NCBI GenBank assembly: GCA_904063045.1
Contig: CAJFCJ010000019.1
Span: 3,354,684-3,418,683 of the forward strand
Reading direction: 5' to 3'
Source of the DNA: Dimorphilus gyrociliatus
Taxonomy: Eukaryota > Annelida > Polychaeta > Dinophilidae
Length of the DNA: 64,000 nt
Shown here: positions 32,601 to 44,332 of the stretch, piece after piece
How the letters are laid out: each line of letters starts with the position of its first letter
How positions within the stretch are numbered: the stretch's first letter is position 1
Notes under the pieces: generated by a model
Database searches by the model: none
Told to the model about the DNA's origin: nothing
Seen by the model: only the letters and a program-made list of their open reading frames with translations
Program-made: the position numbers and the translations under genes

Positions 32601-34041
32601 AAGATCTGGTTAAGAAATACAGAAGATCGACTGATGGCTCTCTCGCCGATAAAGTATTAAAGATGAGTGTACATTCAACTATAAAAAAGATAAATCGTTT
32701 CTCTCAAAGAGTTGTTGGAGGGTTTATTCAAGACGAACAATTTAATAGAGAAGAAGCTAGACTTAATAGTCTGCAGCGATTATTAGCAAGCTTTTCTCAG
32801 GGCGTTAGCTCTTATTTGAGACAACTTCACGAAGTTATCCGAACTCAAGAGACTTTTGCTTTAGATATTAATGAATTTTATGCTGAGAAATCTTCTGAAG
32901 TTGAAAAGTTTAGTCAGTTGCACGCCCGAATAGGTTCTCTCCTCTTGGAAGACTTCGTAAGTATTGTCTTATGCAAAGGAATTCAAAAGAAACAGTTAAA
33001 GCCGTTTCTTTACAATTTACAATATTCCTTCGTGTAAATAATAAACGTCTCTTTAACAAACAGAGGACAAAAACAAACGAGAGGGTTCTTCAACCAATAA
33101 ACACTTTATTAACAATGTTTTTGGCACCTATAAAATTAATTAAGAAACGCCGGGATAAATTATGTGATTACGAAACCGAAAGAACTAAAAGTGACGAAAA
33201 TAGCGAAGCAGGTGAAGACGCTTTAAACCTCGCTAAAAAGAATTACGAAGCCTTAAATGCTCAACTATTGAGTGAGATGCCTAAATTATGTTCGATGAGT
33301 GAAGATACTCTAAAGCTATGCTGTATGATTTTTCTTAGACTTCAATCAAAATTTTATAATGATTGTTTGAAGACTATGTACGAGCTACTGCCTTTGAATG
33401 ATATAGTAGGAGACAGTACGAATTTTGCGCAATCCCATTCTGCTGTTCTTGATACGATTAATCAAATTAGCTTCGTTCCAAAAGACCAAGGTATTTTTAA
33501 GAAAACGAAAAATAGAAAATCAGATGTTGGATCTTCTTCACCGCTTACTGTTATTTCTGAAATCAGGCAGACTGATCAGGATAGAGCCACAATTCTGGAA
33601 AAGTATAACGATGTTTGGGTGATATCGACGCCTACAACTGCATCTAACTGCTCTGAACTAGCTCTCGCTTCCGGTGCGTTAGTCGGAGTAATTAAAAATT
33701 TTGATCCTTCCGGTAGTAGTAATAAGTGGTTTGTTGATTCTGGCTCTGCTAAGGGCTTAGTACCAAGTGCAAATCTTGTTAAACACGTCACTGAAGAAAA
33801 ATTAATTGACACGTCAAGTTCTTTCCCTGGTAATTTATCAACACCGGAAGTAGTTCATACGCATAAGGCTGTCTATGACTTTCAAGCTCGGAACGAATTA
33901 GAAGTTACCATAAACTCGGGAGATTGTGTAGAAGTCTTGCAAACTACAGATTCTCGCGGTAACAGTCAATGGTGGTATGTGAAGAAAGAAGATGGTAGCG
34001 CTGGATATGTTCCAGCTAATTATTTATATAAAAATGCCTAA
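29650..34041 (+). CDS. DNMBP: Dynamin-binding protein / Tuba: SH3, RhoGEF and BAR scaffold
   Basis: Four exons (29650-31264, 31696-31802, 31862-32956, 33064-34041) give 1264 aa. Five N-terminal SH3 domains occur in exon 1, beginning YVVAIYDFTEVEPGEMEIY, FACCTDYHAQTPDDLTIIRG, RAITNLSAQLDTELPL, QSIYPFIASQEDELSF and KVLYPYTATLSNELSV. A proline-rich linker (PPLLPPRKSPP, RPAPPRPNIP) follows. The DH domain starts near YTREKAIEELVHTEKNYLRD, then a BAR domain (HSTIKKINRFSQRVVGGFIQ to CCMIFLRLQSKFYNDCL). Two C-terminal SH3s end the protein; the last is AVYDFQARNELEV...GYVPANYLY. Human DNMBP has four plus two SH3s; here there are seven. It activates Cdc42 and links dynamin to actin. The first intron appears to use a GC donor. 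Confidence 0.95.
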
Positions 34042-34976
34042 ATATATTCGTGGAAAACAATTTACATTTTTCCCCATCCGACTTCTCTTCCTTTTCTGCT
34101 GTTCAATCACTTCTCAGCCCTTTTATAAAATTTTTATTTACAAAAGCTCAATTATTAATTATTTATCCGCTCTAGATTGTGATTGGTTAAATTGTAATAA
34201 TACCTTTTGTGCTTTTTTTCATTTTTTAACTAACTAACATTTGTTTTACCCCGCAAAACTTTTCTTCCATTTCAATTGACATGCATTCCTGAATAAGCCA
34301 GATGATAAAAGTAACAATAAATATGATGGTTAATTTGCGAAAAGCAATAATTTTCGATAATAAATTGTATAGAATTCATTGCTAGATTAGTTACACAATC
34401 AGGAGAAATATTAAATGATTAATAGACTGAAGTTAAAGTCTTCATTATAATGTTTTGATGTAGTATGAAGTTAGGTGGAAAAATTAGAAAACTAATGAAC
34501 TTTGAATTATTTATCATGATATCTCTCCAAGAAGACATTAAATATAGGATAGATAATGAGAAAAAAGATACCAATTTTTTATCACAAGTCTGTTTACAAG
34601 AAAAAATTGTAAAGGATTATAAATTATTATTGTTTTCCTCTTTGCCATTACAACATTTATGTTTGTATTTTACTTTACAACATGTTATTCTACTATAACT
34701 AGACGAAAGATTAATGAACATTGAACACTTTTCGTGGTATCATTCGACATCTCTGATTTGTTGAATTGTTCTTTTAAGCATTTATTGCTAGGGTTACACA
34801 ATTAAATAATTGGAGATTTTTAATCGTTAAAATTCAAGTGATCATTGAAATTCGTAGGTTTACGAAATTCAAAGCGTCTATAACTACAGAAATAGATCTA
34901 TGTGTTTAAATGAAATACATGGAGACTTTCGATAAATCATATCCTTTAATCGGTTTCCGTTTTCCGTCTCTAATTT
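34042..34976. other. 3' region between convergent DNMBP and GAD genes
   Basis: About 0.93 kb with no supported coding exon; it should hold both 3' UTRs. The 77-codon frame at 34465-34698 shows no family features. Confidence 0.45.
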
Positions 34977-37900
34977 CTATAGTTCCTCCCCCAAACGCTC
35001 AATTTCATCTATTAGGAAATCAATATCGCCAGGAATTGTTGCTGGATTAGAAATTACCATCCGGAAAAAATTGGGCAAATCGCCAAGAGGCTGATAACCA
35101 ACCATAGTTGTCCCCCTTTCCATCATCATAGCTTTGATTTTTGGTGCCACCTAGGAGAGTTAAATATAATTAGAAAAGATAAATTAAATGTAATATAATT
35201 GTTAAAGATTAATAATTACTTTATCAAGTAAGACATCTCTCTGAGAATCTTTTGGCATGTGGCGCATGTTTTTCGGAACATACCAGAAAGAAACGTTTAG
35301 AAATTCAGGCTAAAAATAATATCTCAAATGAATTTTTCAACTAGAATAATTAATATAAATTTTTAATTATAGACCTCTTCAATAACAAACTCAAAACCTT
35401 CTCTTTCCCTCAGCTGTCCCTGTAGATATCTATAAAAGAAAGAAAGATATAGACTTTTTAAAAGAAAACTAATTCATTCTAACATAGATAAATCCATTAA
35501 TCTGTCAATTTGAGATTCAAAACCAATATCTCCTTTAGCTCTCCACATCAACCATAGCTTAAACACGTCATTGTGTCTTCCACACTAAAAAACGTTTATA
35601 ACAGATAACATATTGTTTGAAAAACATAAAATAATCTAATAATATAATATTTCACCTGGATTGCCTTATCCCCGGTATCGTAGGAAATATCATAGTGTTT
35701 GTCTTGCTGGAATAGATAATTTGCTCTCAGTGAGTTACAATTTTCCAATATGCCCTTTAAGGGAAAAAAAACATGTTATTTACAGTATTTAAAAACCTGT
35801 CTCTGCCAAGTTACCTTTTCCTTTAATAGTATACCAGAGCACTGAAGAGTAGCTCCCATTAATTTATGAGGATTCCAAGTAACAGAATCTGCTCGTTCTA
35901 TACCATTCAACAGTTTCTTATATTGCTTCGAAAGTAAGGCGCCACCTCCCCAAGCGCACTTAAAAAATTAAAAACGCTAAATTAACTAAAATTTAAACTG
36001 CAATTTTATATCTTTTTCTCCAGTTGCACAGAAAACATTCTAAAATGTTGTTAAAATCTAACTCCTTATATATTTTTATACATTTATACTACTCACGTCT
36101 ACATGCATCCATAGCCCGTGCTTAAAAGCAACATCGCATATTTCGTTAATTGGATCAAAAGTTCCCAAGACAGTAGTACCACCTAGTTGATAAATGTAAA
36201 TATTTGTTTCTTAAATAAATAACTCACGAAATATATATTATATGTATACCAGTTGCCGATACAAAAAATGGAACTCCTCCACTCGCTTTAGCAATTTCTA
36301 TCTGTTTTTCCAAATCTTCTGGTATCATTTTACCTTGCGCATCAGTTTTTATAGCAATACAGTTATTGGTACCAATTCCCAGAATTGCAGCATTCCTTTT
36401 GATAGAAAAGTGACTCTAAAGGGGAAAAAGCAGATAATTCTAGTTCTAGGAGAGTAACAATTTGACAAGCATTTTATAACTAACGTGCTCCGAAGTGAAC
36501 ATTATGAGTCTTGGCGAAACTCTCATACCTTCTTCCTTTACTTCTGGACAAATACGATATCTAGCAGCCAGAACAGCGTACAAATTTGCAATGGCTCCAC
36601 CAGGTGCAAAAATACCGTCTCCCTTTCCCTCTTGCCATCCTATTATTTCCCTCATCTTTGTCAAGACTATCTCCTCCATAAGAGTAAAGACTGGAGCTAT
36701 TTCGTATGTGAACCTATCAAATAAAATATTATAAATTGGAGATATTTAATAAGAATAAATGTGTCTATTACATATTAGTATTAGCAGTGGCAGTCAACCA
36801 TTCTCCAGTCATTGCTATCATATCTAAGCCAGTTGATAATTGATTAAAGAAACGAGGATGCCCGGTTTTTACGCAATACTTTAGGGTTTCTTTACAATCG
36901 CTTAGAATCTGTTCCAAATCTCTGGGGTCTTCATCAAGATTCAAGCAATGACCGAGCGCCTCCTTCAAAGAGTGAGGATGATGAAAATCCAAAACTTTCG
37001 TACTTCTATCATTACTTTTCCTTATGTAATCAATCAGTATATCAACAACCTCCAGAATAAACTGTGAAGTTCTCTTTTGTCCTTGTTTGCTAATGTCTTT
37101 AGGTAGGAGTTCTAAACGAGTATAAAAACATATGAAAACACTTGTAACCTTTGATATCTAGCTATTAAATATAAAAATTTATACGGTATCAATTGAATAT
37201 ACTATAATTGGTGTAAACAAGTTTTTCCGTTTTTTATGTCTGTATAAGCAATTCTAAAGCAAAGCTAAATAAGTAAACCCCATTAACTTAACACTATCAA
37301 ATACCTCTAGTAAATGCACGCACTACTTGTCAACATCTTATTTAGAAATCAACTCTATCATAAATCCTATAAAAATTATCTAAGAAAATTTCTACTCTAT
37401 CAGATTATCTTATGGTAAAATATCAATTATAAAACTTATAAATAGCTATAATATTTTTGAATATTAATGAGTTTTTTTATAATGATATTCTTTACTTTAA
37501 ATATAGTAGGATGAAGATAGACAGAGAGAGAGAGGGGCAGAGAGATAAAAAGATTTATAAGAAAATATAGTCTTTAAAAAAAAAGGTGCTAGAAAAGTTC
37601 CGGCTAAAAAGTAGTCACGCGATGTCTATTAGGAGTCAATGACAGCTAATCAAGTGGCAAGCAAAGTTGTGTAGATTGTAAGCTACCAACTCTTATTAAT
37701 TTAAAGCTTGCAGAGTGTCATATTACAAGCTTTTGGAAAAACGTGTTGTTTCATCACAAATAAAAAAGGAGCTGACATCGTGCAATTCATTCATAACGTC
37801 TCAATATGAATTATCAATGGCAAACCTAACATTTTTCTTTCCATTTCATATATTATCATTCCTCAATAGTAGAGAGATAATCATGAATATGAGCTAACTA

Positions 37901-39978
37901 GAAAATGAAAAATTACATAGAGGAAATTCTTAACTCTCTTTCGAAGTATTTCAAACGATTATAATCAACTTTAATAAAGATAAATACTTTGTAGCTAAAG
38001 TCAAATGAAATCTATTCATTCTTACAAAGTTGAAATAGGAAATTAATATGTTTGTAGCATTTATTTAATAGACTTACCTTCCATAAAAACATTTTCGAAT
38101 TTGCTCCAGTCTGGTTCAAAAGATCCTAAAAGTTCTTCATTTTCCTGGATACTATTCTTTCCCAAACTCTTCGTCCTGAACAGATATGCGGCTCTCTTTC
38201 TGTCTCGTTGATGCATCAGCGTCCCAAGTTCATAGGACATTTCGTCTGATTTAGAGAGTATTTTTAAATGTAAGTTTAAGAAATATTGATGAGATAAAAA
38301 ATGCTCAATAACTATTCGAAACAGCTCCAATTTCCTTTCAGTGAAAGGGACAAACTAAAAAGTTTGCAGGAGACGGTAGAGACGCACGTCGGTCCCTCAA
38401 AGTGAATGGAACATTACAAATGAGCATATAATGGAATATATTAGCATATTTCTCCAAGCTTTTCTTTCACCAATAATAAAAAATATAGCTAGCAGGGTTA
38501 TACTTGTATCTTATAGTTTTTAAAACAGTTATTTAGCAATGATAACAAATAACATATAATAAAGAATTTTCGAGTATAATTGATTTTTTAAAAGCGTAGG
38601 AGCTCCTCTTTATTAAAATGAATATTACGGATGGAAAAGTCGCAGAGAATTTTTATTAACAGTCAAAAGAATGAAGGACAAAGATTTAATAACTTCGATT
38701 AATACGTTTTATTTAGATTTAGAAAATATACTCTTTTTTTATTGTTCTGCAGTTGAATATGTATATACTGAAAAAGAATATACATCTCCTACAAATGAGT
38801 GGTTCTCAGGATGGTCTACAACAATTTATTACATGATACAACAAACCCTAAAAAGATATGTCGTTATTCCAAAAGAACGTATAATATCAATATTCTTTAG
38901 CCGGAAAGTTTTTATCTATACAGTTGTACTCATATTTCAATCCTTAATAAACGTTCTTAAACACTCTGCTCAATTCATCAAAATATTAACTTTCACAGCG
39001 AATTTCTGAAGACGCTGTTGAAATCTAATATAGTCATCAATAAAATTCCAGACGAACAGATCTTGGAAACCGAGAATCGAAAAACGGAAATGTACAAGTG
39101 GCAAAACGCTTCACGGCAGCCTAAACACAGCTGACAGACGGGTGGGATAAAAAAAGGAACTCTCCAGTCAATAAAGCTGGGAGCTGTCAATTATATGATA
39201 GAGACGCCCTTTGCGAAAAAAAATTAATCATACGTTATATCATAGGCGATAAGGCATATTAAAACTATCATTTTTTTCACAACTCTCTTTCGCTCTTGAT
39301 TCATTGTTAGCTTTAAGAGTAATTTATACATTAAGTAGGAGTTGTTAAAGTCTCAACTTCCAGTTTTTCCTGTTTAAGGAAGGTAGGACATCCGAGTTTT
39401 TCTTCCAACTTAAATAATCGAACAACTTTTATTCATCTAAACGATGAAAATACAATTCATTTATCAGGAGAATGTATATACTTTATTAAAATATATAATC
39501 TTTATGATTTTCTCTTTTTGTACCCTTCAGCATTTCTTTTAAAGAATTATCACATTGAGAATTGCAATTAGACATTTACGAAATGTCTTAATGAAATCCT
39601 AACAGAAACTTTTTTCGATAACTTCGATTTTGGCTAAGTATCCTTTCAAGTCCTGCATCACCATATCCTTCGCTCTATGCCTTGAAAGAATTTTCTTCAA
39701 CTATCGTTCTTATGCAGAAAAGAATAATCTTTATGATAAAAAATATCCTACTCCCATAAGAAAACATTCTAACTCCTCTCTTAAAAATTATACATACTAT
39801 ATAAATTTATATATATATATATATATATATAAATTAGCAACAATCATCTTGGATTTAAAATTAACTGTGCTTTAGATAATTATAGTTTGGTAGTAAGAAA
39901 AACATGTAATTTTAATTTAAACCTAGCTAGAAGAGAAGAATAGTGCTTACCTTTTAAAGTACCAGTTTGTTGTAGCAT
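34977..39978 (-). CDS. GAD1/GAD2-like: Glutamate decarboxylase (PLP-dependent)
   Basis: About a dozen exons on the minus strand. The body follows animal GAD65/67 throughout: [103 protein letters not shown] (PLP-binding Lys in NPHK, about 35861-35872), [20 protein letters not shown] and the C-terminal [20 protein letters not shown]. It makes GABA from glutamate. Exon 2 begins at 38245 after acceptor TCAG. A 28-nt exon at 39951-39978 (ATGCTACAACAAACTGG...) splices to it in frame, giving [16 protein letters not shown] across a 1.7-kb intron; this first exon is inferred. Without it the start would be the ATG at 38240. The short N-terminus carries no palmitoylation-type Cys cluster. Confidence 0.95.
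39808..39831. repeat. (TA)n microsatellite in GAD first intron
   Basis: About 11 TA units in tandem, read directly. Confidence 0.85.
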
Positions 39979-40881
39979 TGTAAGGAAAGATTGATAATAA
40001 AACAAAGCTTTAAAATTTATTATCTCCTGCCAAAAAAGGAAAACAAAGATATTTTTTACAAACGTTTTGTTTATAATAAAAAATATTATTGTTGAAAATA
40101 ATTTTCAATTGTTTTATTCGTCTTCTTTTTAATAGAAGAATAAACAAGGCAGTTTATTGTTTGATACCTAATTGGCCTTTGTAATGATCAATCTCATTGG
40201 TTGAATAAATCGAAAAACTCTTGTGGAAAGTCATAGTTGAAAGATTTAAAATGAGAAATAAGTCTTCTCTGTTCTCCAACTCGCCTCCAAGTCTGTCTCT
40301 CAGAATTTCTTGCTCAGTTTTATTATCCGCAGTTAGATTCTCTTTTAGATATAATGAAAAACCGGAAGTGATACAACGATGGGGAATTGGTATTATCTGT
40401 ATTGATTTCGTTGAAAGGATACAGTAAAATACAGCGAACCGAATAGCTCATGTTTTTCTAATAGTATGAAAATTTTCATCTAAAAAGGGTTACTTTCTAT
40501 ATATTTGATAAAAATTAATAAAGACTTCAACAAAGTATTGAATTACTATTTAAACAATTCTCTGCTAGTTTAGCATTGATGAAAATATGATAAATGAATA
40601 TACAATCGATTCGGATGGATTGTTTATACATTAAAACAATTAGTATTGCTTATCCCGCAAAAAGTTCTATTCTCAATTTCAAGAACAACTTTGTAATGTT
40701 TATATTGAATAGACCACATTCAAAGGCTATTGAAAAATCAAAATACTTAACCAGAGCATCAAGGTAGACACTATTGTCAGGCACTTGTGTAAAACAGCAG
40801 TATCAGTGACTATATTATAATGACAAATACGCATAGAAATATCAACAACAAATTAAATATATTAAATATATATTGTCTTAT
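39979..40881. other. Intergenic region between GAD and G6PC
   Basis: No exon recognised in 0.9 kb. It should contain the GAD promoter (if the 39951-39978 exon is correct) and the 3' UTR of G6PC. Confidence 0.4.
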
Positions 40882-43800
40882 TCAATCAGATTTAATCTTT
40901 TTATCCTTTTGATCTTGATCTTGATCTCGATCTTGATCTTGTCCAAATACAAGATCTAAACTTTTGCTAACTCCCAAATTTAAATAGGTGATGACAACGT
41001 AAACGAAAGTATAATATTTCATAAAAAAATATATATAGAACCATGCTGGACTAGATGTAGGTATTTCAATTCTCTCAATAAATCTCACGAGCAACAGCGA
41101 TGTAATAATTCCGAATATTCGATACTTTATCGTGAATTTTGGTTTAAACGACCACGTTTTCAATTTTTCGAGTCCATAACCTAAGCCTAAAGAAAGAAAA
41201 TGATATTGTTTATAAATTGAATTTCAAATTAATTATAGTCAATTGCAAACCTAGAAGAGACGCTGAATCACGTATAAATGCACTCAAGACAGTTGTATTA
41301 TAATGAATCCATTCTTTCTTTTTACAATATTTAACGGCTAATTTAAATGACCAGTTCGTATCAATTCCAAAATAATATAAACTGTAATTCTGTAATAAAT
41401 TTCACCGTATATTTTATCGATTATGAACAATTTACTTATAGTTAGTATAGTTATTGTTACTTACCAAAGCAAATACTATTGCCAGTAATGGTAAACTAAC
41501 AAGAATATAATGTACTGAACTGTATCTCTTCACGTTTAGCCTACTAACGAATAGAGCCACAAAAAGTCCTGTAGATTTGTTATGTAAACAAGTATTGTTG
41601 TAGATTGAAATTTTGATTAAATTTCTTACAATAACAAATAGAAATTATTTTAAGTTACATCTTTAAAAACTTCCAAGTTCTATATCACATTAAAGCTGAA
41701 TTTTGACATAGCATTGTTAATAAGCACCTGCGTTTGATATATAGTGACTAATTGATTCTAATTATATCTCCAATGTTTCCGGTCTGTTTTTAGTTTGTGA
41801 TTATTTTTTAAAAGTTCTATTACCAGTTGTTTGCAATTGTGTCTTAACTATTTATAAGAGGAGGAGGAGGGGGTGGAAAGGGGAAACGTTATTTTAAAAG
41901 TTTGTAGTTTACCTGACAGAGTTCCTGTAACAACTTGATGAGGAAAATGAGTTGCAATAAAACATCTGGACATGCCAACTGCCGAAACAATTACAATAAA
42001 GATCAACCAAACAAATATACCAATTACAGGTCTGAAATATGATAGATATCTGGAAATATTATCAGGAATAAGTACTGAATATTTTTACCCTGCATGCGTA
42101 TATTTCATTATTCTACGAAGAACACTGTTTGTAATAAAAAAGAGAACAGCTGAAGTAACCATTGCATGACCTGATGGACTTCCTGGACCGGTTTCACAAG
42201 TTAGTTCATATTGATTCAGTGCTGGTAGAGTTGCATTTTTGCTTACAGCCGAATACCAATAAGGTCTATGACCGTATAAAAACCTTATTTTGAGATAAAA
42301 AATTGGGTTAAAAAAGTTAATAAAGACTTGGCAATTAATGGATAGTGTTCAATATATATATTTAGCGCCATCTGCTAGTTAGTTTGAAAATGAACAAAAA
42401 AGATTGATACATAGTACAAAGTTCGATTGAGTTGAGGCCATCTAAAATCTTTAACACATCTAGAAAAAAGGACGAAAATAAAATGTTCCGATCCGCATTA
42501 GCTCGAATTAGTCGGCAAACAGCCGGCGTTTCTTGGCAACAAAATCGAACGTTAGTATAAAACAACTTAATATAACTATCTATCCGATAAGATACTATAT
42601 TTAGGGTATACTCTTTATGCTAAAAGAAAAAAAAAGAATATCGTTAATGAAACCTAACCATCTGCCATGCAAAGATTTTTTTGATGGATGCCTTTGGTGA
42701 ATTGATATCGTTAGTTTTTCTTCACTCTTCTTGTAGAAAAACGCTCTACTAGTCAGAACTTATTGCCTACAGAGTGACAGTATAAGCAATTTATAACCTA
42801 CGACTTCACGTTAAAAAAAACAAATTCTTAATAAAAACTAAAGATTAATCACATATTTCGTAAGAACTCTATATTTATCTCCCTAGGTCACGTTAAGTCT
42901 CAGATCGTTTTTTAAAGATGACGTTTTTTACATCATTTAACTATACATTATAAAGTGTATCAATATGTATTTTCGTTATACTATCTGCTGATAACAGAGC
43001 AATAAAAGCGAATATGAAACCTCTTCAGCCAGTCCTAATCACTATTAGTCCTTTTCAGTTCTTTTAAGCCCTTCAGTGCAAAGCTATAGAATTTCTAGTA
43101 GGAGAGAAGCATTTACAAGAGTTAAAATACGACTGCAAAAAGTTTCTTTCTCATTTTTTTACTAGTTTATAGTAACTTGCATCTTTTTTCCCCTACAGTT
43201 ACCCAGTTTGCACTTTTAATACAAATCTACCGCAATCACAAGTTGATCCGAATTTTGAGGCAAAATTCTCTGACTATTTGTCAAAACTATTAAACAAGCC
43301 TAAAGAGCGAATTTACATACAAATTAACGGCGATTGTCGAATGTGTAGCAATAATGACAAGGAAACTAGAATGCTAATGGCTAGTATTAAGAGCATCGGA
43401 GTTTTCAATGAGAATTCCAACAAAGTTCTCGGACCTGAAATTCGCGACTATCTATGCGAGCATTTTGGAGTTGATAAAATGAAAATTACTCTATTACTAC
43501 AGGATCTGAAACAGCATGAGGCAGCTCACATTATGTAATGATACATGATTTGAGTTCATACCATAAATAAACATACGTTTAAAAATAGCTCTGTGATAAA
43601 CGATTGATTTTTTCAAATATGGTATTTTTTAGTTTCTTCTTCAGAGAAACATTCACGAATCAGTTTTAGAATGTAAAATACATAACCTAGCTAACTGTAG
43701 ATGGCGTTATTACATGAAATTTTAAAATTGAAATAACTTCACCATTTTAAAACACCATTGATCCATTCTGTTAAAGCAGCAACCCACAGGACTTTTACCC

Positions 43801-44017
43801 CTATATTTCCATTTAAGAAGAAACAGATGGGGAAATAGTAAATAAAAGCGAATGCCGGGTCTCCAAGTTTGGTTGTTTTAAGCATTAATTGATCATAAGA
43901 CTAAATGAAAAAAATAGTTAAGCTTTCACAGTAATAAAGACATATTAAATAATTTACTTTAAACATATCTTGTAGATCAGAGATCATTACAATACCTTTT
44001 TCGTGTAAACTCTCCAT
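40882..44017 (-). CDS. G6PC: Glucose-6-phosphatase catalytic subunit
   Basis: Seven exons (43958-44017, 43743-43900, 42089-42283, 41913-42031, 41465-41568, 41251-41389, 40882-41186) total 359 aa, against 357 in human G6PC1; all phases agree. The start MESLHEKGIVMISDLQDMFK corresponds to the luminal N-terminus. Phosphatase signatures are intact: FLYGHRPYW (Lys-equivalent region), TCETGPGSPSGHAM (SGH, catalytic His) and SRCFIATHFPHQVVTGTLSG (R-x5-H-x3-D-type motif with nucleophile His). Multiple TM helices follow. The C-terminus is a DQDRDQDQDQ run ending KKIKSD; KxKxx fits an ER-retrieval signal. It hydrolyses glucose-6-phosphate in the ER lumen. An intron of 1.46 kb (42284-43742) houses the opposite-strand MIF-family gene. 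Confidence 0.95.
42483..43538 (+). CDS. MIF/D-dopachrome tautomerase family protein with N-terminal presequence
   Basis: Two exons (42483-42550, 43199-43538) give 135 aa. Exon 2 is a whole MIF-family domain: YPVCTFNTNLPQSQVDPNFE, LLNKPKERIYIQINGD, SIKSIGVFNENSNKV and LCEHFGVDKMKITLLLQDL. MIF proteins are trimeric tautomerases whose catalytic base is the N-terminal proline left after Met removal. Here that proline is residue 25 and is preceded by Tyr, not Met. Exon 1 encodes MFRSALARISRQTAGVSWQQ then NRTY: four Arg before residue 22 and no acidic residue, a classic mitochondrial presequence. Cleavage after R-T-Y would free Pro. A CRMC motif is present but not at the CALC position of vertebrate MIF. 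The gene is entirely inside a G6PC intron on the other strand. The 648-nt intron is long for this window. Confidence 0.8.
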
Positions 44018-44332
44018 ACTTTATCGCTCGTTAGCTCAAAAGATAGCCAAGTCCTTGATCAAATTTTAATATAAATAGCTTAGTCTTTTTTTATTAATTG
44101 ACTGAGATCAGGAAGTGATGATTGTCAATTACAAATTTTACGCAGAATTAGTTAACATATATGTTTGTATTCAATAAATCGAAAAGGACACTGAAAGCTG
44201 AAAAATATTTGGATATCTTTTCGTTTGCGGAATTTTCCGAAATGCTAAAAAATATATCGCAATATATGTGAACTTCGTATTGTAGCCATACCAGCTGGAA
44301 GCACGTGTCGAGACTTTTGCTAAGCAAGAAAA
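44018..44332. promoter_or_regulatory. Head-to-head intergenic region G6PC/GTPBP4
   Basis: 315 bp separate divergent start codons; both promoters must be here or overlap the 5' ends. No element assigned. Confidence 0.5.

Noticed and set aside
38671-39009. 112-codon plus-strand open frame ([16 protein letters not shown]...).
   Set aside because: Lies in the GAD first intron, AT-driven composition with Phe/Tyr/Ile bias, no family features and no splice context.
39630-39875. Plus-strand frame and two RTATCCTT strings suggestive of U12-type donors.
   Set aside because: No plus-strand gene here and the frame runs into a (TA)n repeat; two short matches are expected by chance in AT-rich DNA.
42362-42565. 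67-codon minus-strand frame inside the G6PC locus.
   Set aside because: It is antisense to exon 1 of the MIF-like gene; G6PC continues instead at 43743-43900 with matching phase.
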